Virus record (IMG/VR): IMGVR_UViG_3300027906_000095
Location: 1-29,701 of that record
From: a virus
DNA length: 29,701 nucleotides
Reading direction: 5' to 3' (one strand)
The translations under genes were made by a program, and so were the position numbers. The notes below the pieces were generated by a model that had not been told where the DNA came from, did no database searches, and worked only from the letters and a program-made list of their open reading frames with translations. Position 1 is the stretch's first letter; the number at the start of each line of letters is the position of its first letter. Positions 7,499 to 13,655 of this stretch are shown piece after piece.

Positions 7499-7505
7499 AT
7501 TTATA
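7498..7505 (-). promoter_or_regulatory. T4-type late box TATAAATA for the coiled-coil gene
   Basis: A perfect TATAAATA on the minus strand. The predicted start near 7492 falls inside the 5' arm of the terminator stem, so transcripts begun here would lack half of the hairpin and escape termination, while read-through from upstream would be stopped. Confidence 0.75.
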
Positions 7506-7515
7506 CAACTTTTTA

Positions 7516-8346
7516 CTAATCTATCTCAGAACAAACCACAGCGTTATTTACTATGTTACATTGTATATTTGTACTAGTCGTTGTTGTACTTGTTGTTGTA
7601 TTCGTTAAGGGATTAGTTAGCAACTGTCTAAGTTCTGCCGCCCAATCGTCATTTATACCAAGTATTGTTGTGTTATAATTGGTAGACATGGCGTTTAGGG
7701 CATCGAACCCTTCGGTTGCAACTGTACCCAATTGGGTATAACCAGCTACTGCGGTTGTACCTATTTGAGTAAATCCACTAACACTTACCTCTTCTAAGGA
7801 ATCAAACCCAGCGATTGCTACATCTTTGGTTTGTCCTCCAGCGATATTTAGTGCATCGAATCCAGCAAGTCCCATATCTAATAGATATTGAGAATTTGCC
7901 TGACCAGCATTTGCCCATTGTCCAGCAAGACCTACATATGTTGCTTGCGTACCCAACTGAATAGCTTCTTGAGATTCAAAACTTGCCATTTGAATAGCTT
8001 TACTATTATTTGATTGAGTCTTAGCGAGATCTGTCTGGAACCACAATCCACCCAAAGTAGTCATAGAGGGAACCATGACTTGCGCCCATTTAAGAGCATC
8101 ACTTTCAATGAATTGAGGAACAATTGGTGTTTCACTAGTCATTGCGATTGCCATTACAGCGGCAGTAGAGGCACCAGAGTCACCAGAGGCTGCAACCTTT
8201 GAAAGTGCATCGTATCTTGCTTCTTGTACTCTTGCCTGTGCTTCCGCGGCCTGTCTTATCGCGTCATAATATTGAGTGCCACCTGTGGCACATCCTACCA
8301 TCAAGATAGTCACTATCAATGTGACCACCTTTAAGGTGCGAGTCAT
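7516..8346 (-). CDS. Lipoprotein with internal 12-residue repeats (276 aa)
   Basis: The N-terminus is a lipoprotein signal: Arg and Lys, hydrophobic core, then MVGC with Cys19. The mature protein starts with a helical region rich in Ala and Gln (residues 25-60). Between about residues 155 and 220 five imperfect repeats of roughly 12 residues occur, built on A-x-A-G-F-D-x-L or G-F/Y-T-Q-L/I-G. The tail has a Thr/Ser run and two cysteines that could pair. A strong ribosome site (AGAAGAGGAA) precedes the ATG. It is expressed from its own late promoter and ended by a terminator, so it forms a single-gene unit. Export to the host envelope late in infection suggests lysis control, exclusion or receptor blocking; the family is not recognised. 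Confidence 0.8.
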   Translation of the reverse strand: MTRTLKVVTLIVTILMVGCATGGTQYYDAIRQAAEAQARVQEARYDALSKVAASGDSGASTAAVMAIAMTSETPIVPQFIESDALKWAQVMVPSMTTLGGLWFQTDLAKTQSNNSKAIQMASFESQEAIQLGTQATYVGLAGQWANAGQANSQYLLDMGLAGFDALNIAGGQTKDVAIAGFDSLEEVSVSGFTQIGTTAVAGYTQLGTVATEGFDALNAMSTNYNTTILGINDDWAAELRQLLTNPLTNTTTSTTTTSTNIQCNIVNNAVVCSEID

Positions 8347-8377
8347 AATTAATTCCTCTTCTCGTCCATGAATTGTT

Positions 8378-8395
8378 GTGCCAATCCTTTGGCAC
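8378..8395 (-). promoter_or_regulatory. Stem-loop at the predicted 5' end of the repeat lipoprotein mRNA
   Basis: A perfect 6-bp stem GTGCCA/TGGCAC with a 6-nt loop. With T4 late-promoter geometry the start site would be 8395, which is the first base of the stem. No T-run follows, so it is not a terminator. A 5'-terminal hairpin is known to stabilise bacterial mRNAs. Confidence 0.55.
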
Positions 8396-8400
8396 CTGTA

Positions 8401-8408
8401 TATTTATA
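8401..8408 (-). promoter_or_regulatory. T4-type late box TATAAATA for the repeat lipoprotein gene
   Basis: A perfect TATAAATA on the minus strand, 55 nt before the ATG at 8346, just beyond the stop of the 106-aa gene. The predicted leader is about 49 nt and begins with a stem-loop. Confidence 0.75.
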
Positions 8409-8410
8409 CA

Positions 8411-8731
8411 TCATGAACCGTCTGTAATAGAACCCAATTTCTTTCTGACTCGTTTCATACTGTCACGAATAGCAACTGATTTTTTATCTTTTTTTCCATA
8501 ATCATCAGCAATTTTAGATGTTGGATTTGCATCAGCAATCTTTGATAAAACATCTTTAAATCCACCATCGGGTTTTACTCTATCCCCAACACCACCAAAA
8601 TTTAAATTTGGTGCAGCTGGAATTTGCCGACAATGTGGATTCTTTAGTAACCACGATTCTTTATCATTAATTTTCATCATGACATCAAATACTTCACCTG
8701 TCTCAGTATTTTCTATTGTATAAATTGGCAT
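8411..8731 (-). CDS. Conserved hypothetical phage protein, FmdB-like N-terminus (106 aa)
   Basis: The start ATG at 8731 overlaps the stop of the upstream membrane protein gene (TAATG). The opening MPIYTIENTETGEVFDVMM resembles the start of FmdB-type zinc-ribbon proteins, but the paired cysteines of that family are missing; only one Cys is present near residue 34. The middle has the Gly-rich NLNFGGVGDRVKPDGGFKDV and the tail is basic with a helical KRVRKKLG. The look is that of a small conserved protein of marine T4-like phages. A nucleic-acid-binding role is possible from the basic tail, unproven. Confidence 0.7.
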   Translation of the reverse strand: MPIYTIENTETGEVFDVMMKINDKESWLLKNPHCRQIPAAPNLNFGGVGDRVKPDGGFKDVLSKIADANPTSKIADDYGKKDKKSVAIRDSMKRVRKKLGSITDGS

Positions 8732-9099
8732 TAAAAACTTCCCCTATAATGACTGAGTAAACCTATGAGAAGAAGGGCGCAACTAATAACATTCATAATA
8801 ATTATTGCTCTATCCTTCCAAAGAATCCCAACATATGTCCATCCAATCATACCGAAAAACCCAAACCACATATCATATATGCGTGGGTAATCAGCAGCTC
8901 TAATTGTAAGTGCTACTAATATTAATATAGATGAAAACCATTTCACATACCAACTAAGGTCATATTTTGGTGTAGCAGATTTAAATATGCGATTGGAATT
9001 TTCAAGTTCTTCTGGTGCAAACTTGGGTTCATCCACGGTGTTCTCCTCTTCCGATTCTACTAGAAAAAGTTCTAATTGTCTTGGGTCTCCGTCACTCAT
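8731..9099 (-). CDS. Small membrane protein with about three transmembrane helices (122 aa)
   Basis: The cytoplasmic-looking N-terminal 50 residues are acidic (QLELFLVESEEENTVDE). Then come hydrophobic helices about 53-68 (SSILILVALTIRAA), 75-92 (MWFGFFGMIGWTYVGIL) and 97-117 (AIIIMNVISCALLLIGLL). No signal peptide, no catalytic motif. The gene overlaps its upstream neighbour by 8 nt and its downstream neighbour by one. It could be a second holin-like or membrane-remodelling protein, but the long acidic N-terminus is unlike standard holins, so it is left as an inner-membrane protein of unknown function. Confidence 0.75.
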   Translation of the reverse strand: MSDGDPRQLELFLVESEEENTVDEPKFAPEELENSNRIFKSATPKYDLSWYVKWFSSILILVALTIRAADYPRIYDMWFGFFGMIGWTYVGILWKDRAIIIMNVISCALLLIGLLSHYRGSF

Positions 9100-9322
9100 C
9101 TTTACTCTGATATTGATATAAATTTTGTTCTACTTTAGGCATTCCCAAAATGTGTCTTGCTTCATCACGAACTTCTGCCGTGACCGCGTGACCGAATCCT
9201 TCTGGGTCTAACATCCTATATATAAACTTATAAGCGTCCAAGATATTTCGTGCCATTGGTTCTTTTTCGTCTGGCCATTTACTTATCTCTTCTGATATTT
9301 CTTTTAATATTGTATCACCCAT
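9092..9322 (-). CDS. Small hypothetical protein (76 aa)
   Basis: The ATG at 9322 overlaps the stop of the 90-aa gene (TAATG), and its own end overlaps the membrane protein start by 8 nt. The protein is acidic and helical, with MGDTILKEISEEISKWPDEK, then an aromatic helix (LDAYKFIYRMLDPEGFGH) and EVRDEARHILGM. No cysteines or membrane segment. This is a member of a coupled run of four small genes; function unknown. Confidence 0.7.
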   Translation of the reverse strand: MGDTILKEISEEISKWPDEKEPMARNILDAYKFIYRMLDPEGFGHAVTAEVRDEARHILGMPKVEQNLYQYQSKDE

Positions 9323-9594
9323 TATGTTATAATTCCACTTGTAAATTTACGATAAGATTTTTGTACTTCTTCATTGGTTGGGGAAACAAAAACAATCCCA
9401 CCCGAATAAAATGTCATCTCAGAAGCATTTTCCACTCCTGTAAGACATACTCCACGAGCAAATCCCATGCCCTCATTTGTTGTAATTAACATGCGTGGGT
9501 CATTTAATTTCAATCGCGTGTCTGTTTCATAAGCAAGTTTACCGATAAACTCACCAGCGGGGGTGATTACCGATACTATATCATTTTGGTTCAT
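9322..9594 (-). CDS. Small beta-rich protein, possibly Sm/Hfq-like fold (90 aa)
   Basis: The ribosome site GGAGAAATT-ATG precedes the start. The first 35 residues, MNQNDIVSVITPAGEFIGKL followed by AYETDTRLKLNDPR, show the strand pattern and the G-x-F-x-G-x-L ... D-x-x-x-x-L-x-D-P spacing of the Sm1 motif in LSm/Hfq-like proteins. The rest is beta-rich and closes with a helix. The similarity is by eye only; it could also be another small beta-barrel. If real, it would be a small RNA-binding protein encoded by the phage. It follows a terminator, so it probably has its own promoter (a TATAAT-like hexamer is at 9603-9608, with no good -35). Confidence 0.65.
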   Translation of the reverse strand: MNQNDIVSVITPAGEFIGKLAYETDTRLKLNDPRMLITTNEGMGFARGVCLTGVENASEMTFYSGGIVFVSPTNEEVQKSYRKFTSGIIT

Positions 9595-9610
9595 AATTTC
9601 TCCATTATAT

Positions 9611-9639
9611 AAAAGAAGAGGGGCGTTTTCATTCCCCTC
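9611..9639 (-). terminator. Intrinsic terminator after the 135-aa helical gene
   Basis: On the minus strand GAGGGG/CCCCTC (6 bp) with a 10-nt loop is followed by TTCTTTTATA. Moderately strong rho-independent terminator, stopping transcripts from the 10.7 kb early promoter. The 9640-9692 stretch between it and the stop codon shows no further gene. Confidence 0.75.
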
Positions 9640-9692
9640 GCGGATGTTCGGTCATCAACCTATACAGACTTTAGCAGGCATCCTGTATTCGC

Positions 9693-10100
9693 CTATGAAG
9701 CGTCTTTAAGTTTTTCTTGTTCCCATTCTAAGTCATCAAGTTCATACTCAAAATCATCTTTCTTATTTTCAGCAGACCTTTTCATGTCAGTAAATGGTTC
9801 TGACAACTCATATATGGCAGACTCTAAAGCGTTAACTGCTTCACGAACTTCATTAACTTTCCATTTAAGGTCATCTTTCAGTTCTTTACTTTCTTCTGCA
9901 CTAAGTTGTGTTCCCAAAGTGTCGGCAATCCCTTCGACTGCCAAATAAATGTTACTAGGAACCTCATTGTATTTGATAGACTTTGTTTCGTCATTCACAT
10001 TGCGAACAGCAGAATCAATCTTATCAACAATCTCTTCCCATTTATTTATCTGGGATTTGAGATATCCTTTTTCAGCAATTATATCACCTTCCATTTTCAT
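9693..10100 (-). CDS. Acidic coiled-coil hypothetical protein (135 aa)
   Basis: I choose the ATG at 10100 because it overlaps the stop of the zinc-ribbon gene as ATGA and has GGAGAGAG just upstream; a longer frame from 10124 would be fully inside the upstream gene. The protein (MKMEGDIIAEKGYLKSQINK) is nearly all helical with strongly charged heptad-like segments and very few cysteines or glycines. It has the appearance of a coiled-coil oligomer. It is the last gene before the 9.6 kb terminator and thus the end of a four-gene early or middle unit. Function unknown. Confidence 0.75.
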   Translation of the reverse strand: MKMEGDIIAEKGYLKSQINKWEEIVDKIDSAVRNVNDETKSIKYNEVPSNIYLAVEGIADTLGTQLSAEESKELKDDLKWKVNEVREAVNALESAIYELSEPFTDMKRSAENKKDDFEYELDDLEWEQEKLKDAS

Positions 10101-10309
10101 ACTCTCTCTCCTATATCTTCCCAAATAGGTTTAACATCGCCCATACAGAAGACTTCTAGAACGGACTTCTGTTCGCCCGTTGCACCATTGGTGAGCATTT
10201 CTTTCTCACCGCATGGACGGCAGAACTCAATCCATTGTTCACCCAAAACTAGGTGGTTAGTGCCCGTTGCTGGGCGTCTAGTGTCACAAATTCCGCAATG
10301 GTCTGCCAT
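10097..10309 (-). CDS. Small zinc-ribbon-like protein (70 aa)
   Basis: Two CxxC pairs occur: C5-G-I-C8 and C30-R-P-C33, spaced like a four-cysteine zinc ribbon; a third Cys lies near residue 55. The ribosome site AGGAGAGACTT-ATG is clear. The region between the pairs (LVLGEQWIEF) is strand-like, consistent with a zinc ribbon. Such small proteins in phages bind nucleic acid or host transcription proteins, but nothing more specific can be said. It lies 9 nt from the end of the 117-aa gene and overlaps the following gene by 4 nt. Confidence 0.75.
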   Translation of the reverse strand: MADHCGICDTRRPATGTNHLVLGEQWIEFCRPCGEKEMLTNGATGEQKSVLEVFCMGDVKPIWEDIGERV

Positions 10310-10318
10310 AAGTCTCTC

Positions 10319-10672
10319 CTATCTCAAATACTGTGGGCCAGTCCATCTTACCCAACCAGTTCCTTTGCCATCCAACATCTCAAAGACATTGCCTCTAGGT
10401 TTGTTCCTAGCGGGGGCAGCCCAACCAGCGGGTTTCAAAATGTCACCCTTCTTAAATAATTTATCGGTTTCAGTCTTCACGATGAAACCCCAAACAGACC
10501 TATCAGAAATGATTTTAATATATTTCTGACCTTCTTTGACCTCTATATTAGAGGCGAATTCCGCGACCCTTTGTTCTGCCCTACCGTCATCGGAATAGGA
10601 TAGAGACCTAGATGTCCAGTTTTCATAGTCATTTATAATCAGTTCTTTTAGGTTTTCAATTTCTTGTTTCAT
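10319..10672 (-). CDS. Conserved hypothetical phage protein (117 aa)
   Basis: The first gene of an early/middle operon with a well-defined promoter at 10702-10730 and a GAGAGA ribosome site. The N-terminal 45 residues are helical and charged; the C-terminal part (YIKIISDRSVWGFIVKTETD, KGDILKPAGWAAPARNKPRG, TGWVRWTGPQYLR) is beta-rich and Gly/Trp-rich, like a small SH3-like or OB-like barrel. I recall this kind of protein as a conserved hypothetical of marine T4-like phages. No catalytic residues stand out. Function unknown. Confidence 0.75.
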   Translation of the reverse strand: MKQEIENLKELIINDYENWTSRSLSYSDDGRAEQRVAEFASNIEVKEGQKYIKIISDRSVWGFIVKTETDKLFKKGDILKPAGWAAPARNKPRGNVFEMLDGKGTGWVRWTGPQYLR

Positions 10673-10697
10673 ATTCTCTCACTTCTCTAATTTATAT

Positions 10698-10730
10698 GAT
10701 CATGATCTCATATTTTCACCCAAATGTCAA
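10698..10730 (-). promoter_or_regulatory. Early/middle promoter with palindromic GATCATGATC
   Basis: TTGACA at 10725-10730, a 17-nt spacer ending in TATGA, and GATCAT at 10702-10707 as the -10, with an extended TGN. The 10-bp palindrome GATCATGATC covers 10698-10707. An 18-base block around the -35 (10721-10738) is identical to the promoter at 25.9 kb. A T-tract lies upstream as a possible UP element. Confidence 0.75.
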
Positions 10731-10783
10731 GGGCCAAAGCGAAAAAAAGTGAAATTAAATTGTCAATTAAATCAGTAACTTAC

Positions 10784-10993
10784 TTAAAATCTTACTCTTG
10801 GGGATGATAAAAAGGTGTTTAATCTCTGTACAGCATCACCTTTGTGCATCCTTTTACACTCTTTAAAACCACCTATGGTTTCGCAGTATATTAGAGTGTC
10901 ATCTGTATTGTTCTGAAATGTGGGTCTTACACCCTGTCCACTAGCGCATCCTGCTAGTGCGATTATTAATGCGATGCCAACCGCAATTTTCAC
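10784..10993 (-). CDS. Small lipoprotein (69 aa), GTG start
   Basis: The start codon is GTG at 10993 with AAGGAGAAA upstream. The N-terminus KIAVGIALIIALAGC is a lipoprotein signal with lipobox ALAGC and Cys16. The mature peptide of about 54 residues contains two more cysteines (IYCETIGGFKECKRM) that may form a disulfide in the periplasm, and a basic C-terminus. It follows the holin-like gene and the spanin pair, so it belongs to the late lysis group and could be an accessory lysis or exclusion lipoprotein. No family recognised. Confidence 0.7.
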   Translation of the reverse strand: MKIAVGIALIIALAGCASGQGVRPTFQNNTDDTLIYCETIGGFKECKRMHKGDAVQRLNTFLSSPRVRF

Positions 10994-11019
10994 TACTTGT
11001 TTTCTCCTTATGTTAGGGG

Positions 11020-11412
11020 TTATTGTTTACCGAATGCCTTACCAGCTTCTGCAATTCCGAAAGCACCCAATGTAACTACTACAAATGAAGTGTAGATTGT
11101 ATCAGATATTGTGATATCCTGTCCCCAAAATCCTGTTACTAAGTCAACAATACCAAACGCGAGCATCATAATAAATGATGCAAATCCTATAATGGACTTT
11201 TCGTTAATATCATTTTCATCTCTAAACAAAGCACCTATTGAGAATTTTGTGCTTGGTTGTGCAGCCTTGGTTGTAATCTTCAGTTCTTTTGTAATTTTTT
11301 CCATCTCTCTAATTTTGTCTTGCGCTTCGTCAAGTTTCAAAATTAAATCGGTGTATCTATCTAAATCAACATCTACCTTATTAGTTCCTGTGTCAATTGT
11401 TTCCTTTGCCAT
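11020..11412 (-). CDS. Holin-like membrane protein (130 aa)
   Basis: A long soluble N-terminal region (about 55 residues with a coiled-coil LILKLDEAQDKIREMEKITK) is followed by two predicted transmembrane helices, about 73-97 (SIIGFASFIMMLAFGIVDLV) and 104-125 (IYTSFVVVTLGAFGIAEAG). Two C-terminal membrane helices fit a class II-like holin, and the position directly after the spanin pair supports a lysis role. The ribosome site is AGGAGAAAT, and the start overlaps the o-spanin gene by 20 nt. The alternative is another small membrane protein; holin assignment is by context and topology, not sequence identity. Confidence 0.65.
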   Translation of the reverse strand: MAKETIDTGTNKVDVDLDRYTDLILKLDEAQDKIREMEKITKELKITTKAAQPSTKFSIGALFRDENDINEKSIIGFASFIMMLAFGIVDLVTGFWGQDITISDTIYTSFVVVTLGAFGIAEAGKAFGKQ

Positions 11413-11815
11413 TGTCAGATTTCTCCTCTATATTTTCTTCATCATCTGACATAACAGTTCTATAATACACAATCACTTCTTTGGTTTCTTTCACGAATCG
11501 TTTAATCTCTTGGAGATTATACGCCATGAGTTCATAATCTGGAACAGACATTGCCATAAAGACCATCTGTCCAGCCTCTTTCTCTATTTTGACTAGAAAT
11601 TCGTCTAAGTTTTTATCGGATACGACATACCACTTTGGTTCTTTCATATCGATTGGTCGGGGGTACACAGGATGCTGTATAGGTATACGCACCTCTACGG
11701 TTTTGATTTCTACCTCACGCGGTTGTTTTGGTATTAAAGAACAACCACTAATTATCAGCATCAAACTCAAAACTGGAATCAGTTTCGAGGCTGTCGAATA
11801 CATCTTTTGTCGCAT
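11393..11815 (-). CDS. Putative o-spanin-like outer-membrane lipoprotein (140 aa)
   Basis: The signal peptide ends in a lipobox IISGC with Cys25, so the protein is a predicted outer-membrane lipoprotein. The mature N-terminus is proline-rich (IPKQP, IPIQHPVYPRPIDM), as is common in Rz1-type o-spanins, and the rest is helical. Its first 68 nt lie in another frame inside the end of the i-spanin-like gene, the classic overlapped Rz/Rz1 arrangement. Together they would link inner and outer membrane and fuse them at lysis. At 140 aa it is longer than lambda Rz1 (60 aa). A different envelope role cannot be excluded. Confidence 0.7.
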   Translation of the reverse strand: MRQKMYSTASKLIPVLSLMLIISGCSLIPKQPREVEIKTVEVRIPIQHPVYPRPIDMKEPKWYVVSDKNLDEFLVKIEKEAGQMVFMAMSVPDYELMAYNLQEIKRFVKETKEVIVYYRTVMSDDEENIEEKSDNGKGNN

Positions 11816-12131
11816 TATTCACCCTTGGTTCAATTAGGCCTGGTTTAGCAGCAGCAAGTTTCGCCAAATTATGTCTGCGGAAAATATCAAGATATCTTGA
11901 CATCTCTGCTTCAATAACAGCATTCTTTGAAGTCAACTCACCAAGCGCTTTCGCTTGTGTTTCGTATTGTTTAGACATTTTATCAATGGTTTCATTTTGT
12001 GTAGCGACTTGTAATTCCATCGCCATATTATATTCACGAAGCTCGATAAGTTCTGCCTGAGTATTTGTGTAATACAAGTACCCGACAATTCCACCAGCTA
12101 AAATGACACCAAATAATACTTTACTAATCAT
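11748..12131 (-). CDS. Putative i-spanin-like inner-membrane protein (127 aa)
   Basis: MISKVLFGVILAGGIVGYLY is a single N-terminal transmembrane helix without a cleavage site, followed by a long periplasmic coiled coil (about residues 25-85), the structure of Rz-type i-spanins. A segment SRYLDIFRRHNLAKLAAAKP near 83-102 looks like a conserved marine T4-like phage block as I recall it. Its end overlaps the o-spanin-like lipoprotein in another frame. A late box ends only 5 nt before the ATG, which predicts a leaderless mRNA. The alternative is a structural coiled-coil membrane protein. Confidence 0.7.
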   Translation of the reverse strand: MISKVLFGVILAGGIVGYLYYTNTQAELIELREYNMAMELQVATQNETIDKMSKQYETQAKALGELTSKNAVIEAEMSRYLDIFRRHNLAKLAAAKPGLIEPRVNNATKDVFDSLETDSSFEFDADN

Positions 12132-12136
12132 ACGCC

Positions 12137-12144
12137 TATTTATA
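12137..12144 (-). promoter_or_regulatory. T4-type late box TATAAATA for the lysis cassette
   Basis: A perfect TATAAATA on the minus strand. Five bases (GGCGT) separate it from the ATG at 12131, so with T4 geometry the transcript would start exactly at the A of the start codon. It overlaps the stop codon of gp41. Confidence 0.7.
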
Positions 12145-13519
12145 CTTTTATTTGACTCAAGTTCATACGAGAACCAAAATTTCCTTTATCAAATACTGGT
12201 TGGTCATCTTCCTGTCCAGAATCTACCAGATTTTGTTGAGCATCTTCTAAATCATACAATCTCATCTTCGCCCTATCAACACCAATCATAAATCGTTTGT
12301 TTCTTGTAGGGTCACTATATCTATTCTTCAATTGTTTGACCATCATATGACCTTGTTGTTCTAACTCTTCTGTACTGATAAGAGCAAACATCAAATCAGC
12401 GGTTGCAGGCAATCCAAAACTCTCTGAGGTGTCCGTCAAATCAACATCACTATTGTTAAAACCACCTCGCGTGGTCTGGGTTGCGGATACTATTGGTAAA
12501 TCATACTCTACTGCCAGTCCCCTTAGTTCCTCAGCGATTGCCTTGACTATAGTATATGAGTTTGCACCAGTATTATTCCTTAGTCGTTGACTCACACAGA
12601 TATTTAAATAGTCAATAAAAATTATGTCTGGATAGAAATTTTGTTTCAGTTTTAATTCTTCCAGAAGTGCTCGGAAATGTCCAGCATGAGCAGTTGCAGT
12701 AGGATACTCTTTAACAATCAACCTACCGTCAACTTTGTTTTGGATTTTCTGAATACGGTCTGTGTACATAGACTTGGATAAGTCTCTCAAATCTTGCATG
12801 GAAACATCCATCATATTCGCATCGATTCTTTCAGCGATTCTTTCCTCTGCCATCTCTAATGTGATATACAAAACATTCTTACCTTGAGCAATCATAGATG
12901 CACCCACATGACACATGAAAAGAGATTTACCCACACCTGTACCAGCAAGAGCAATATTGAGTGTCTTGTTTATCAATCCACCTTCAGTAATCTTGTTGAA
13001 ATATTCTAAGTCGAATGGTAATTTTTCTTCGTGTCTATGATAGAAATCAAATCGTGCTTCCGCGTCACCAACATAATCGTGACCAATGTTATTATCAAAA
13101 CCAACACTAAGAGCATCTGACAATATGGAAGGCAAAGAATCTACCGAATATGTTTTATCCTGTCCATCAATAATCTGAATAGATTGCATGATAGCATTGT
13201 AAACTGCCTTGTCCTTACAGAATTTTTCTGTTTGGTCAATCAACCACCTTTCATCTTCATTAGTCGGACTGAGACTGTTGATAAGTTCCTCACATTTTTC
13301 ATAGAGGTCTTCAGTAATTTTTCTGTTATCTTGTAAGGCAATTTTAAGTGCGCTTGCTTGTGGTGGGGAATTATATGCCGTAACATAATCACGCACACAT
13401 TTGAATACCTCACGATACTCAGCATCTAAAAAATAAGATGCTTTTAAATGTGCAATTGATTGTCTGACATAATCTTCGTTATGTATCAGATTCGATAATA
13501 TTGTCTGTTCTAATCTCAT
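12140..13519 (-). CDS. gp41: Replicative DNA helicase gp41 (DnaB family)
   Basis: This is the 5'-3' replicative helicase of the T4-type replisome. The RecA-like core has Walker A AGTGVGKS (192-199), the TLEMAEERIAER segment after the third strand with the catalytic Glu, a Walker-B-like DIIFIDYLNI and a later LPIVSATQTTRG sensor region. The N-terminal 150 residues are the helical domain that docks primase. The length of 459 aa fits T4 gp41. The start at 13519 overlaps the zinc-ribbon gene by 41 nt in another frame, with an AAGGAAG ribosome site. It forms one transcription unit with polymerase and UvsX. No primase (gp61) is in the window. Confidence 0.95.
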   Translation of the reverse strand: MRLEQTILSNLIHNEDYVRQSIAHLKASYFLDAEYREVFKCVRDYVTAYNSPPQASALKIALQDNRKITEDLYEKCEELINSLSPTNEDERWLIDQTEKFCKDKAVYNAIMQSIQIIDGQDKTYSVDSLPSILSDALSVGFDNNIGHDYVGDAEARFDFYHRHEEKLPFDLEYFNKITEGGLINKTLNIALAGTGVGKSLFMCHVGASMIAQGKNVLYITLEMAEERIAERIDANMMDVSMQDLRDLSKSMYTDRIQKIQNKVDGRLIVKEYPTATAHAGHFRALLEELKLKQNFYPDIIFIDYLNICVSQRLRNNTGANSYTIVKAIAEELRGLAVEYDLPIVSATQTTRGGFNNSDVDLTDTSESFGLPATADLMFALISTEELEQQGHMMVKQLKNRYSDPTRNKRFMIGVDRAKMRLYDLEDAQQNLVDSGQEDDQPVFDKGNFGSRMNLSQIKV

Positions 13520-13655
13520 TATAAAAATCTTCCTTCACTATTTCAACACATTCTTCACAGAGATACGCATCTCCATCCGCGTGTCTAAAAACAATACAAG
13601 CATCGTTTTCCATGTCGATGCTCTTCTCACATTTATCACACTTCGGAGTAGGCAT
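13479..13655 (-). CDS. Small zinc-ribbon protein between uvsX and gp41 (58 aa)
   Basis: I place the start at the ATG at 13655, because the longer frame lies inside uvsX and GAGGATATC upstream of this ATG is a fair ribosome site. MPTPKCDKCEKSIDME gives a CxxC pair and YLCEECVE a second CxxC pair about 26 residues later, i.e. a four-cysteine zinc ribbon. It overlaps both neighbours: about 20 nt of uvsX and 41 nt of gp41. Position between recombinase and helicase suggests a DNA- or helicase-linked cofactor, but this is unproven; it is not a recognised UvsY. Confidence 0.75.
   Translation of the reverse strand: MPTPKCDKCEKSIDMENDACIVFRHADGDAYLCEECVEIVKEDFYNEIRTDNIIESDT

Noticed and set aside
10097-10124. 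Longer start at 10124 for the coiled-coil gene
   Set aside because: The ATG at 10100 has the ATGA overlap and GGAGAGAG ribosome site, whereas 10124 has neither.
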